A stretch of DNA of 64,000 nucleotides from Chrysaora quinquecirrha (Eukaryota > Cnidaria > Scyphozoa > Semaeostomeae > Pelagiidae). Every line of letters starts with the position of its first letter. The first letter of the stretch is position 1. A program made the translations under genes and the position numbers. Positions 20,338 through 32,269 of this stretch are shown one piece after another. Below the pieces are notes generated by a model. That model made no database searches. It was given only the letters and a program-made list of their open reading frames with translations, and was not told the origin of the DNA. The stretch is from contig JACTAT010000011.1 in assembly GCA_014526335.1 (NCBI GenBank), positions 1,003,741 to 1,067,740 on the forward strand, read 5' to 3'.

Positions 20338-23046
20338 TCCTTGGAGAGATAACTTTTCAGAAGTCACATGCCCTGATCTTCAAGTTAAACATCTAAATGA
20401 AATTTTACTGAATATCTTTTCAAACTTTATACCAAACAAAATAATCACAGTCAGGTCTCGCCAGGCACCTTGGATAACACAGTCAATTTAGGGCTTATAA
20501 GACTTTCGTCAGGGATGGGCAGCCAGAGGACAGGCTGGAGGCCATTACCAACATGATATCCCAGGGATCCAAATTAATTGAGGACGCTAAGGACAAGTAT
20601 TTTACAAAAATAGGTAGAACCCTCTCGAATCCTGAAACCGGTAAAAGCTCTATTGGTCCTTGATTAATAAAATCTTGAACAAAGCTAAGATACCCATAAT
20701 CTCTCCCCTGTTAGAAAACGATATATTTGTGTTGGATTTTACTGCAAAGGCAGAAATCTTTAATGATTATTTTATACAACAGTGCACCACACTTGATACT
20801 GGTAGCGAAGTTCCTCCAACGTTAGTACCCAATGCCTCACTGCTCACTGACTATTCCATCTCTGATGAGAAAATCTTGAATATTATTCGATCATTAAATC
20901 CAAATAAGGCTCATGGCTGGGACGATATTTCAGTGCGTATGATAAGGATGTGTGATGATGCCCTCCTTTTACCTCTTAAATTAATATTTGAATCATGTAT
21001 GAACCAAGGTGTTTTCCCTGAAGTCTGGAAACAAGCTAACGTAGTTCCCATTCATAAAAAGAACAGTAAGAATTTGAAACAAAACTATCCTTCAATTTCC
21101 CTTATTCTTATCTTTGATAAAATTTTAGAAAAGCTGATTTTTGATTACCTTTATCAGCATCTGAATACGAAAGGTTTATCAAACCCAAATCAGTCAGGAT
21201 TTCGCCCCGGAGATTCAACTGTTAATCAGTTACTGTCAATAGTCAATTCCATATTCACTGCCTTCGACTGCAATCCCACGATAGATGTCCGTTCTGTTTA
21301 TCTCGACATTTCAAAGGCCTTTGACAGGGTCTGGCATGAGAGTCTCGTATATAAACTACGTCGATGTGGTGTCTCTGGTAAACTACTAACACTGATGCAA
21401 AGTTTTCCCGACAATAGAAAACAGCGTGTTGTCCTGAATGGCAAAACGTCCACATGGGGTAATATTTTAGCCGGTGTTCCTCAAGGTTCTATCCTGGGTC
21501 CTCTTTTCTTTCTTATTTATATTAATGATTTGGCTGATGGCTTAAAATGTAACGTGAAACTATTTGCCGATGACACATCGATCTTTACAGTTGTTCATGA
21601 TCCACATACAGCTGCTCTTGATATGAACCATGATTTGAATCTTATTAAGCTGTGGGCTGACAATTGGCGAATGTCCTTTAATCCTGAACCATCTAAGCAG
21701 GCAGCAGAGGTTACCTTTTCGAAAAGAGAATTTCAACGGATCATCCTCCCATCTTTTTAATGGTGTTCCAGTAATGAGGGTCCAAGAGCGAGCAAAAACA
21801 CCTTGGTGTCATACTAGATTCTAAATTGTCCTTCGCAAGTCACACTCAAGCAGTTATTTCTAAATGTAAACAAGCAATAGGGATGTCGAGATTCCTTTCA
21901 AAATATTTGCCACGACATACGCTCAACGAACTTTATAAACTCTATGTTCGACCACATTTGGATTATGGTGATATAATATATCACATTCCACAAAACAATT
22001 GTGAATTTAGCCAAACTGTCACTTTGACTAATTCAATGGAAAAACTCGAATCGGTGCAATACTCTGCCGCCCTGGCAGTAACTGGCGCTTGGAAGGGCAC
22101 GTCTCGTCAAAAATTTACGATGAACTTGGTTGGGAATCGCTCAACCTCTGACGTTGGAGTAGACGCCTTGTTCTTTTCTATAAGATCATCAATAATTTAA
22201 CTCCAGATTACACCAGAGATCCTTTACCTCAGCTTCAAGAATCTGACTACAGTCTCCGCAGACGAGCTGCAATAGGGCAAATACGTGCGAGAACAGAGAG
22301 ATTCAAATCAAGTTTCTATCCTAACTGTTTGTCGGAATGGGAAAAACTTGACCCTGTGATTCAACTGCTCAGTCAATGTTTTCAAGAAACAACTATTAGC
22401 ACTCATCCGTCCACCTCCAAAACTGGTCTACAACATTCATGACCCAAAAGGCTTATCAATTTTAACACAGCTTCGTGTTGGACTCAGCAAACTGAATTTT
22501 CACAAATTCAAACATAACTTTAACGATACTTTAAATCCTTTGTGTCAGATAAATGATGGTATTGAGGATACGGAACATTTTTGCTGCTCTGCCATGCTTA
22601 TAATACATATAGACGTGATTTTCTCGACAGCGTGAATGCGATATTGCGACCCCATGGATTGGTATACCTTTCGAATGAGAATTTACTCCAAATCATCCTG
22701 TATGGCCTCGAAAAGTTATCTTTAAATTCAAATACAAAAATTATCGAGGCAACTTTGAAATACATTCAGGCCTCAAAAAGTTTCAATAAGTTGTTGTTCA
22801 GAATCTCCTCTTCGTATAATTTGTCTTTTTTTCCATTCTTGTAATTATTTGTTGCTGAAATTATTTGTAATTGTTATTTGCAATATTGTTATTTGTAATT
22901 GCTGTTTGTAATATGTAATTTGTAATATTTAAATGTAACTTTTTGTTAAATGTTATGCCGCAGGGTTGCTATGTATTTCCATGCTCCCTGTTTCCATCGT
23001 CTTGTAACCCTTGCGTGTTAACTGTAAATTTTATGGGAATATAAAA
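20338..23046 (+). mobile_element. 5'-truncated non-LTR retrotransposon (jockey/CR1-like)
   Basis: The frame from about 20338 resembles the linker before the RT (FIPNKIITV, then APWIT). The RT frame 20660-21760 has the PNKAHGWDDIS motif, VPIHKK, NQSGFRPGDST, the first catalytic block LDISKAFDRVWH, GVPQGSILGPLFF, and the active-site LFADDTSIFT. After a frameshift near 21750, the thumb-like region continues at 21826-22200 (YKLYVRPHLDYGD) and the C-terminal region at 22581-22844. At least three frame breaks make it inactive. The 3' end is a degenerate (ATTTGTA)n tract up to about 23040, as in several LINE clades. The endonuclease part is missing. It lies immediately upstream of the HECT coding region. 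Confidence 0.88.
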
Positions 23047-23053
23047 AAGATCC

Positions 23054-24251
23054 GGTTCAACATATGTAGTTGAAGAAGATATCGATAGATATCTAGGTCT
23101 TGAGCAGCTCCAAAGCGAAGGGTCTTTAGACGATGAAGATAATGAAGTATCTATTCATAAAGTGATGAGTGAACAGGAATTTCAGTTGCAGAGAATTAAG
23201 GCAAACACTGCAATGACTGCAACACAGCAACTGCTTTTGCGACGAGATTTCATAGCTGAGGACGCTATCCAGCAATATCAAGATTCGACAATCCTTAATC
23301 ATAAGCTTTTTGTTAAGTTCGATGGAGAGGTAGGGGAAGATCTGGAAGGTCTCACTCGAGAATTTTTTTCGCTGTTTTGGCAGAATTGGTCAAGAAAGCT
23401 TGCTGGAAGTAATAAACTGTATGTCAACTTAAATGCAACGAAACTGATCAGTAGCGAAGAGCTGCAAGCTGTTGGCCGGATACTCATACATGGGTATATA
23501 TTGTGTGGCTATCTGCCATACTTTATAAACGCAAGTGTTCTCTATTGGTTGCTCGTTGGTCGCGAGCCGTCTTGCAATATGTTGTACACCAAATTCATTG
23601 CATGTTTGGACGAGGGAGACATGCAGCTTGTAAATTCTGCCCTTAATGCCGAAATCTGAGATTTCAGAGGAGAAAAAAATTCGCCTTGGGGCGTTTCTGG
23701 CAAAGTATGACTTTGGCATCATTCCAACCAAAGAGACACTTAAGAGCACACTAGAGTCTCTCTCGAGGTACACAACTCTGGTCAGACCTTTCTTTTATTT
23801 GCAGGCAATAAGAGAGCCAATCAAAGGAATCGCTTCAAAGATGTTCCGTGAGGCAAAAGAAGATGAGCTGAAAGCCTTGCTAAGTAATTTAATTCCAACT
23901 GGTGTAGCAGTTGTATCGAGGCTGAATATTAAATACTCGGACGAGGAAAACAGTTGGCGTATACCAATGGAAGAGAGAGTGGTAGACTATTTGGAGACGT
24001 TTCTTGTGTCGCTCAGTCAAAAAGATCTTCTTTCCTTTGTTCGATTTGTTTCTGGGTGTGAGGTTTTACCTCCATCAATCTTGGTAGAATTTAACGGTGA
24101 GTCGAATGAAGAAATGATGGCACCTTCTGCTCACACGTGCTCAGTGACGCTTCATATTTCTCGCTACTTCCTGACATATCAAAGTCTTGAAGCAGTTTTC
24201 AAAAATCTTCTTTCAAATACGGCTCTGTGGTCAGTCTTTGATGTAATCTAA
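23054..24251 (+). CDS. HECT-domain E3 ubiquitin ligase, C-terminal part, carried by the element
   Basis: Two overlapping frames (to 23659 and from about 23646) make one HECT domain with a single frameshift near 23650. The N-lobe includes LFVKFDGEVGEDLEGLTREFF, matching the HECT start F.GE.G.D..GLTREFF. The C-lobe ends with APSAHTCSVTLHISRY, where the Cys is the ubiquitin-accepting residue, and then closes with a short tail as in HECT proteins. HECT ligases form a thioester with ubiquitin before passing it to a substrate. The closest types I recall are the G2E3-like proteins abundant in cnidarians and fish. The 5' part has been displaced or lost at the LINE insertion. The catalytic Cys is intact but the frameshift probably inactivates this copy. 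Confidence 0.78.
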
Positions 24252-24713
24252 AGGTTATGGGATTCATTTATTCAGTTATCGAGAAAGTGACTCGATATGA
24301 TCGAGAAAGGGATTACTGTATTCTTTTATATATTTGAGCTAGAGACTCTTCAAAAACTTTTATCCACTTAGAAGGTCTCAAATATTAAATGCTAAACAAG
24401 ATCATTGCCTTTTCTGTTATGTTGTTACTAAGTTTTGTTGTATACATTTATTAACGTTTATGATTGCTGACTTTCTGCATGTTGGATGCATAATAACAAG
24501 TTTTTCTAGTATATCGGTTAAAAAACATAACATGATAAAAATGCCTCTGTCTATTCTTCCCCTGAAGAAGGACTATTATCAACTCGTATAAATTAGCAAG
24601 AAACTGTTGCTATCAATGGTCGCATGACTGTAAAAATTTAAACAGGTATAAGCTCCAAAAAATAATGTAAAAGCACAAATTAAATCGTTGAATCATAAGA
24701 AGTGAACAAATGT
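24252..24713. other. Convergent intergenic region of the element
   Basis: AT-rich spacer between the 3' ends of the HECT and integrase genes. It is the expected place for two polyadenylation sites, and I see no other feature. Confidence 0.4.
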
Positions 24714-26481
24714 TTAACGAATACATCTTGACACGTAATTTACAACTCTCCCGTAGAGATCAATTCCCTCACTTTCAGAATTAGCAAGAGCATTTATACT
24801 TGTTTGAAGGTTCTCGTATTGTTCATTCGTCAGTGGTCTTGGTATTCGAGGAAGTACAACGGTGATATTGTTTGGCTCAGCAAGATCGTTGGTTCGAAAG
24901 AAGCGAGCGATCGTTTGGCCAACTCCATTGAGATCACGACGAAATAGATTGTTCATGGCCGTACTGTTGTTATCCGATTGTCCCAGATAAGCTGAATACC
25001 ATAGCTGTAATGGAGTCCTGTGATGCTCTGTTCTCAATGGGGGGTTATTGTGAGCTCTTGTCCAGTCTGTTAAATCTCTTTGCAGACGAGGTATGAACAC
25101 ATAATGCAAACAATACAAATGTATGTCGTTCTGTAGGCACAGAATATTGTGATCCTCCATGTGGTAGAAAAGTTTATAATAGTTGTCTAGAACTTTGGCG
25201 TACACATCTCTCCATAGCCTTTCAATTCTTTGATTATGCACAGAAGACCCAGTTAAGGCACTACCACGGTTATCACCATTTAATAAATTCATCAAGCCTC
25301 GCACAAAATTGAACTCGGACCCTCTGTCAACGCGAATTCTACTTGGGACGCCAAAATTTCGTAGACCGGTGATGAACACTCGTAGAGCAGATATGGCTGT
25401 ATTATCACTGGTTACTATCATGTGTGTTATGAGCCTTGAATATCCATCGATTCCACCGTGGATAACGAGATTCCATCTGTAGAGAAAAATGACCATTATA
25501 AAACGTAGCTAAACGGTAAAAGTAGCTATCAAGAATGTGTTAAAATGTCAATAACATCGTAATTGATTACCTTATAAGAGCATGGTTAGTATCCATGTGC
25601 CATAACGAGTTCGGTGAGGGTACACTGTACTGCCGTCGTCTAATTGCTTGCGCCCAGCGTCTGGCAGTACCTTCCGGATCCACTTCAGCAAGAACACGTC
25701 TGCAACGATCTCGCGGTACTATAATTGAAGGTGTTCTTGATCTCAGCAGAGCCAGCATTTCTGCTGCCCCTGAATTTTGATACTGTCTGTTCAAACCTAG
25801 AATTATTGCTCTCAGATCATCATCGCTTATGTCCGTAAATCGCTGACGTGGTGCTGTCAGATGATGACGACTTATGTACCGATGCAATGTGTTGTAATGG
25901 ACACTTCCACCCAATAAACGCTCTGCATTCCTGGCGATATATCTAACTGAAAACCCAATATTTAAAAAGTGTGCCAGTCGGTTTCTGTCTATATCATAAA
26001 AAGTCCCTCGCCGAGCAATTGCATGGCTATGTGCTTGCTGCATGTTAGCATTTGCATCTTGCAGGTTCTGTTCTTCACCATTGGCATTACTTGCTCCAGC
26101 ACTGATTTCATTTAACTTTGCTTTAACCGTGTCTAACATAAGCTCTATATGCTGAAAGTCATTCCTATCGACCAAATTTCTTACTCGATATAGATTTCGA
26201 CGCAGGTCTTCCTCTTGACGGCAAGCAGCTTGCAGACGTTCTCGGTTAGGCATTCTTAAAAACCTACGAATCGAGGACAGTCCGCTGGTTATTCTTTGCA
26301 GTACTGAATCAATTGTTGCCACTGCTGCCCTCTCCGCTCTGTTTGGAAGTGGTGCAACAGAAACATATACATTAACGAAAAAAATAAGCCACGTAAGCAT
26401 TGCTTTAGCAAAATCCATGTTGTTCATGCAGACAAGAATGAACAAATGAACTTTAGGCCCCTCTGAAAAGCAAATCTTCAA
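24714..26481 (-). CDS. Two-exon DDE integrase/transposase of the HECT element
   Basis: Exon 1 (26481-25571) and exon 2 (25476-24714) flank a 94-nt intron with GTAATC donor and TCTACAG acceptor; the frame is kept (ALIR|WNLVIHGG). Exon 1 has a hydrophobic start, an arginine-rich helical region and a helix-turn-helix (FLNIGFSVRYIARNAERLLG...TLHRYI). The integrase core spans the join: MDTNH or GIDGYS (first Asp), RVDRGSEF (second Asp) and HNQRIERLW (Glu). Both exons are open throughout, so this gene may be intact. The family is the rve-type integrase-core protein common in cnidarian and fish genomes. Convergence with a HECT gene inside the same terminal repeats argues that it mobilises this element. 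The true start is uncertain; the Met within MNNMDFAK is an alternative. Confidence 0.8.
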
Positions 26482-26502
26482 ATATAAGAAAACCTACTTC
26501 AT

Positions 26503-26832
26503 CTCCTTAGAAAAACCCACTTTATCTGAGAAAAACCCACTTTTTCGGAAAAACCCACTTTTTCTGAGAAAAACCCACTTTATCTGAGAAAAACCCACTT
26601 TATCTGAGAAAAACCCACTTTTTCTGAAAAACCCACTTTATCTGAGAAAAACCCACTTTTTCTGTAGAAAAAGTGGGTTTTTTAGAAAAACCCACTTTAT
26701 CTGTTAGAAAAAGTAGGTTTATCAGAAAAAGTGGGTTTTTCACCAGATAAAATGGGTTTTTCCAGAAAAAGTGGGTTTATCTGTAGAAAAACCCAGTTTA
26801 TCTGAGAAAAAGTGGGTTTTTCTGACCATGGT
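26503..26832 (-). repeat. Right terminal minisatellite array
   Basis: Copies of AAAAACCCACTTTATCTGAG and variants, mostly in the orientation opposite to the left array. The outermost part switches to GTGGGTTTTTCT so that the two ends mirror each other. Confidence 0.9.
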
Positions 26833-27431
26833 GACATCCGCTTGCCATACTCGTCTGCTCTCTTTGCCATAACTTGTTCTTCAGCTGTAAAAACACTCAT
26901 CATTTTTAGCATCAGATTTTAATAATTTAATCCTCTCACAGAGTGCCATTCAATTGTTGGAAGCAAAGCAAAAATAAAAAAGTTTATTTACCTGATGGAA
27001 ACAATGTGACTTCTTTTGCATGTCTCTCTTTGTATTGTTGTACTGCTTCACTTTTCCTTTTTCGATTTTGAAACTGGTCAACAAGCGATCCTGGTTGCCC
27101 TTTTTTGTGTTCTTCTGTTACTGCAGATAACTCCTCTGCTGTTGCTGGCAGTAACAGATCCCTGATTCCTTAAACATATCCTTTGTAAGAAATATGATAT
27201 ATACCATTAAGTATTAAGAAAATAAATAATTTAGCTTTTTGGACAAATAACTTTGCACACTTACCGTAAGTTGGCACAACAGGAATCCGTCTGACAATTT
27301 CTTCGCCCAGTCTGTATTTTGGATAAGAGACTATGAAATCTTCTTCTCCTGTCTTTGATATCATTGTTTTTTGTTGAATGTTTTCATTGAAATGTAAAGT
27401 TGCAATTGCATGTCTAAAAAAGGTGGTATTT

Positions 27432-27600
27432 TCACCCATTATTCTGTGTTAGGTCTACATTGAACTCACTAGCTCTTAGCTTTACCAACTCTGCAGTTAT
27501 TTTGCCATTCCTAGATGCGCGATCATTTTAAAGCATGTCTTCTTGTTGCTTGTCTGGTTTAAAAGGTCTTCTTCGTGAACCAGTAAGAGTATTTTCACCC
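27432..27600 (-). repeat. Right, inverted copy of the 170-bp duplication
   Basis: It matches 17113-17285 in reverse complement. It lies in an intron of the transposase-like gene. On both sides is a similar TATTTTCACCCATTA...TTCTGT sequence, which could be a duplication created at insertion. Confidence 0.7.
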
Positions 27601-29180
27601 ATTAATTATTCTGTTGATATTGATAGAATGTACTCCAAATACATGCACCCTTTAGGAAATGAAAAGTTGAAAAGTGTTTTTCAGCAGCTGTCGAAATCAA
27701 ATAGCTTTATTAATTCTCCTTTTTTATAACCAAACAACAATAAATACACGAGAAAACTGCAGATTTTTGTTTCCATTAATGTACACACATTTTTACTTGC
27801 AGACTTATAGCGTTTACATTCATAGATTGCATCTCTTTTTGTTCCAGGTGTTAATTTGAGAATTGTATGAAAGTGCAGTATGATATTAAGTGAAAGCATC
27901 TTACCTAACATTGGTGCCCATCCAAGAAAAAAGCAACATTTTTGGATGCCATTTATTCAATGTGGAATGAAAGCTCTTCAAGCAACTGGTTTGATCATTG
28001 GATGAAAGCATTTTTACTGCTTTACACAATTTGCTGTCAGATATAACTGCTTTCAGCTTGTCAAATGGCTCTGTACCTGTAAACATGAGACAATGATATT
28101 TTTTCATTGAAAATTTGAAATAAGTGAAAAAGTGCACACAACACAAGGAAAGCAACCAAAACTTTGGACAATACCTACTTTAATCCAGTTTCTGCGTTCA
28201 GCAATTGGTTCATGCACACATTTTGGGAAAAGTGAATTTTCGTGATTGTTGTGCTTGTTTGCAATATGATTGAGAAAAGATTTCCATTTTGCCAAAATAA
28301 GATCTCCAAATCCTGCTTTAGTGGATGTTGCGCACCAGTATAAATGATTTTGAATACCTTTGATCCACAGCAAAAGTTGATCCTCTTGGTGATAGACTGC
28401 CAGAGATCAAAATAATGCTTGGTAAGTTGCTGATGCTATTATGCCTGTCTGATATAAAAGTTGGCAGAGTCACAGAAAACAATTGCAAAAAATTAAAGGC
28501 ACGTTTGACTCCTTCCAGCTCCATCTGAGTACTCCCTTTGGTCTCATTTGCCTGTACAAATGAAAAGTTTTTTTAATAAATGTGAAAATGGGTATCACAC
28601 CCTAGGTTACAGTATGGTGCCCTGCTGAAAGGACTTTAATATTGGGCAAAACAACAGCCATTGCTGAAAATGTAAGATAAGTTGAAGAAAATTTTGTGTC
28701 ATAAAATATCTTGGAGAAAGTGCTGTGGCACTTTTGCTCCTCTTTTTTAGTACATTATATTGTAAACTAACAAAAAGTTTCTAGGTTGAAATTGCTCTGG
28801 AAGTTGCGTTTTTTACAACCAAGTCAAGGGAAGAAGTGAAAACAAAGTGACAAAGTAAAAAGTATCTTGTTTGTATGAAATATTAGGTCCATGGCCCTTT
28901 ATTTTGAATGTAGGATACTTGCAGTGCAAAGAATGAGTTAAACCACAAAAATTTAAATCATATGTATAACTGTTTGATTCTATTCCAGATGAATCTTACC
29001 TGGACAATCTCAAAATGGACAATTTTCATAATTGAAGGACAGAACATAGTGCAAGCACCATATTTGGCACAGTGGCCCATGGAATCAAAACGACCATCAC
29101 CACACCATATCAAGTCATCCCTTTTGCAAGCACATTCATCATCACATCTAAGCCATAAGTCTCCCAGTGTCTGAGAACTG

Positions 29181-29890
29181 CTGGAAAAAGAAATTTCTTT
29201 TGGTGATAGTAGTAGGTTCTGGCCGTATATGCTGATAATCCCATATGCCGAAAAACAAGAAGCAATTTGCCGAAAAACAAGAAGCAATTCATATAAAGTA
29301 TACCCGTTTTATTGTCTTTAGTTCTTATTGTGCAAAATCACTTCAAATTCTGTCTCATTTTTTAGGATTAGCTAAGTTATGACAAACAAAAGCATTCCAG
29401 TATACAAATGGGCTATAAATATCTGTAAGCCTTAGTGTGGCAGTTACCTCCTCCCAGTATGGTATGGCTTTTTAAAATATATTACATTGCTGCGGCTGTG
29501 TCTAAAATATTATGTAACTTTCTATAGCTATTCTTGTTAATTCTTTTTATGTTGACAAGCTGTAAGATGTTTTCTTTGAAAAGGAGCGTTTCTTGGAACA
29601 TTAACATTCGTCTGCACCTACACCTTGATAATGGATGCTTTTCTTCGTTTTTATTATTGCATTTATGTTTGATGCTAAAATAGAAAAAATTAACACTATT
29701 AAGATATTAAGCTAAGTGACCAAGAAGGAAGATTGTTCGCATGAAGGAGTTTGGGGAAAGATTCTAAAATTGAGTTTGTATCGGCTGCTCATTTGAGACA
29801 GGTGAACAACAATGACTGCCAAATGTAGTTGAACGCCTTAGATTTATTGTACTAATTAAAGATTTTTTTCTTCAACTTGACATATTGAAG
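29181..29890. other. No recognised gene
   Basis: AT-rich sequence upstream of the transposase-like exons. A duplicated GCCGAAAAACAAGAAGCAATT occurs in tandem at about 29247-29290. Nothing else is supported. Confidence 0.4.
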
Positions 29891-30071
29891 AGAAAAACCT
29901 CCCCTCCCCCCTCAAACTATGTTGAAACTATTGAAGATTCTGTTAGCAGTCGTGTGCAGCTGGAATTGACAGGATATTACACCCCTAGACAACATTGTTC
30001 GAGGGGGAGGAGGGGGGAGGTGATGCGAGAGCAGACAGCCGAATTCGATTTTAGCACAGGCGTTCCAACAC
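29891..30071. repeat. Hairpin-bearing direct repeat, copy 1
   Basis: The arms are ACCTCCCCTCCCCCCTCAAA (from 29897) and the complementary 29991-30021. The 67-base interior contains GGATATTACACC at 29972-29983. About 50 bp after the right arm (GATGCGAGAGCAGACAGCCG and onward) is also shared with copy 2, so the repeat is larger than the palindrome. Confidence 0.75.
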
Positions 30072-30687
30072 TTTTTGCAGCCATTGTCTTTTCACTTTCC
30101 TGTACATTATGTGATTTGTGCACATAGATTGGCGGTATTCTAGGGTTTTCGGGGGTGCTGAATTCAATGGTAACATTTTTGAGACTGTAGATTGTATGGA
30201 TGACGTCATAATTTGCCAATGGTCCCATTCATATAGTTCTCTGTGGTTTTGTTGTCTTAAAATGTAGAGAAAACAGTGAACTTGATCTTTCTGAATGTAT
30301 TTCAATCTCATGCAGTGTTCTAGCGTGTCTTTTCAACATGTTGCACAAATACCGGCGTAGTAACTTACTTAAAACATAAGAAATACAGCTGGAATTGAGA
30401 ACGAGTACGCAACATGAAAACAAGGCTACTGACATCCGTTGTAAGAAGAAGCGCCTTAATTCTTTCACCAGTATCGATATAAGGAATAATTTGTTTTGCG
30501 TGTAACACGCTACTATTTTGACGTATAATGATAAGCTGGAGTTACAGTACTTTAGTCAACAAGAAGGCAACGACGATAAACAGTCATGGTTTTCAAAGGG
30601 TAAATAAATGCAAAGAAGAGAGCTTACATATTCTATCGGAGAACGAGCGGCAAACTGTCGGTCAGAAAAATTAGCAAATTATGCAAA

Positions 30688-31550
30688 GTGTTGATATCAA
30701 GCGTGCTAAGAATATGTAAAGAGGATATGGATGAAGCGAAGGAGCATAGGAAGAAGACGGGTCAGCCGCGCTCATTCACCGAGAGAGATCGATGTAGATT
30801 TCTGAGAACATTTCGCAGTATGCGAGACTTGAATACTAATGTAACTGTGCTGGAAGTAGGAAAAGAGGCGCAGATCAACCATGTTAGTTACAGAACCTTG
30901 GTACGAGCGTTGAACGATGCAAACTTTTATAGATTGACCGCAAGGAGAAAGGGTATGCGTTCAAAAAAGGACAGAAAAAAGAGGCAACAGTTTGCTAAAC
31001 AATCTCTGAAGACATGCAATGTGTCATTTTGGACAGATGATGTCCTCTTGTATTTAGATGGCGTGTCATTTATATTTAAGACCGATCCATACAAAGAAGC
31101 CTTAACAAATAGAGGAAGAGTTTTGCGACAGAAGAACGAAGGATTGACATTCACGACGAAAGGATGCAAAGATCTGCCGGGAGGAAAACGCTTATTTATT
31201 TTGGCCGCAATCTCGCACAGCCTTGAAGTTGTATTGGTTGAGGAGTATAAGCACATGAACGCGGAATTTTTCTCAAAATTCATTCAACAAACATTGGCTA
31301 GGAAAGCAATGCCACGTTAAATGCCATTGAAGAATGCAATATGGATTTCTTTCAAATCCCACCAAGGTCACCTGACATAAACCCAATAGAGAAGGTTTTC
31401 AACAGCATTAGAACAGAGCTAACAAAGGAGGCATTACTTAAGAAGATAGAGAAAGAGACATTGGAAGATTTTAGACACCGTGTATTTAAACATATGCATA
31501 ACTTCGATGTGTTGGTAATTGATAAAACCATAGAGACAATGCCCAAATGA
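30688..31550 (+). pseudogene. Tc1/mariner-like transposase remnant
   Basis: A 210-residue frame followed, after a stop at 31320, by a collinear 69-residue frame. The N-terminal region is helix-turn-helix-like (RSFTERDRCRFLRTF, then SYRTLVRALN). The first catalytic Asp block is FWTDDVLLYLDGVSF. The C-terminal block IPPRSPDINPIEKVF holds the final acidic residue of the DDE/D triad. The segment that should carry the second Asp (usually D-G-x-P-x-x-N) is missing at about 31310-31325, where NATLNAIEEC follows directly. It is therefore inactive by deletion. I found no flanking terminal inverted repeats. A basic stretch (RRKGMRSKKDRKKR) may be a nuclear localisation signal. Confidence 0.72.
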
Positions 31551-32269
31551 CTGCAATTTATCAGTAAAAACAAAGGTTACCGTACAAAATACTAAGTACT
31601 TATAATAATAGAACAATGCAATGATTAATTTTAAATAATAATATCTCGTTGGCAGCTTAAATTCAATTGTTTTATATGAATCAGTAACTAGATTTATAAC
31701 CCTTTTGAGAATATGTATAAATCAAAGTATAAATGAATGGATAAAAAGTTAATGAAATATATATAATATGTATGACGCTAGATTCTCCATAACCTAGTTA
31801 TATGATGCGATGATATGAACGATTTTCCTGTTTCCAATGCTGTCATTAAGAATCAATTTCCAAACAGAGCTTCCATGAAGCATCCTTGAGGGGTAACTAA
31901 TGTCAGTGTGCTGTTTACTTCAAAGGACAATGCACCATAAGTTAATCATTATGGAATTTCAATAATACCTAACAATGCGTATACTTTTAGACAATAACAA
32001 TAATTGAATACAGTTGAACGAAGCTGCTGAATGCGAATTGCGATACGAATCCTGAGGGTAAACAGTTTCAAGTTCAGCATTATTTGTCAAAAACATGCAA
32101 GAAAGCTTCACTTGTTCGTTAGAAAGTAATGGAAATAGATGTAGTAGAGATAACTACATGTCATGATAGCAATTTTTTAGAAATAACTGTATGGACTGCC
32201 GCAGAAACAATCACGGAAGGGTAGCTCAGTCTTTTTTTAAATTGAATTTGTTAGTCATACTATTTTACT

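Larger units (their letters stand above)
18687..26849. mobile_element. 8.16-kb DNA transposon with foldback minisatellite ends, HECT ligase and DDE integrase
   Basis: Both ends carry the same inverted sequence: TATGGCAAGCGGATGTCACC followed by ATGG and TCAGAAAAACCCAC. A perfect 6-bp direct repeat, CTCGTC, flanks it at 18681-18686 and 26850-26855. Just inside are arrays of a roughly 20-bp unit (AAAAACCCACTTTTTCTGAG and its complement), 0.3-0.4 kb each, arranged as inverted repeats like those of Foldback elements. The interior codes for a HECT-type ligase (23054-24251, plus strand), a converging two-exon DDE integrase (26481-24714, minus strand) and an unknown plus-strand ORF at 19224. A LINE has landed between that ORF and the HECT gene. 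Removing the element and one CTCGTC restores a continuous exon of the surrounding gene, which confirms the boundaries. Confidence 0.85.
18558..29180 (-). pseudogene. RNase H-like transposase-type gene of an uncharacterised family, split by insertion
   Basis: Exons on the minus strand, with clear splice sites: 29180-29000 (WCGDGRFDSMGHCAKYG; GTAAGA donor), 28551-28175 (ELEGVKRAFNFL, ISDRHNSIS, then IQNHLYWCATSTKAGFG), 28076-27905 (QTSCLKSFHSTLN), 27413-27265 (TLHFNEN, YPKYRLGEEIVRR), 27168-26992, and a last exon from 26884. That exon is cut at 26850 by an 8.16-kb element and resumes at 18686 with a zinc knuckle (CKNCGNPRKGH), ending at a stop at 18558. The DGR-DSMGH and SDRH motifs and later Trp/His-rich blocks recall RNase H-like transposases (possibly Kolobok-like) found in cnidarians and fish; the family name is tentative. 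Exon 28551-28175 has frame changes and seems to lack residues after SDRH, so the gene is inactive apart from the insertion. Confidence 0.6.

Noticed and set aside
26697..26912. Minus-strand ORF with SEKPTFS repeats
   Set aside because: Only the first 20 residues are a real exon; the rest is array sequence after the element boundary.
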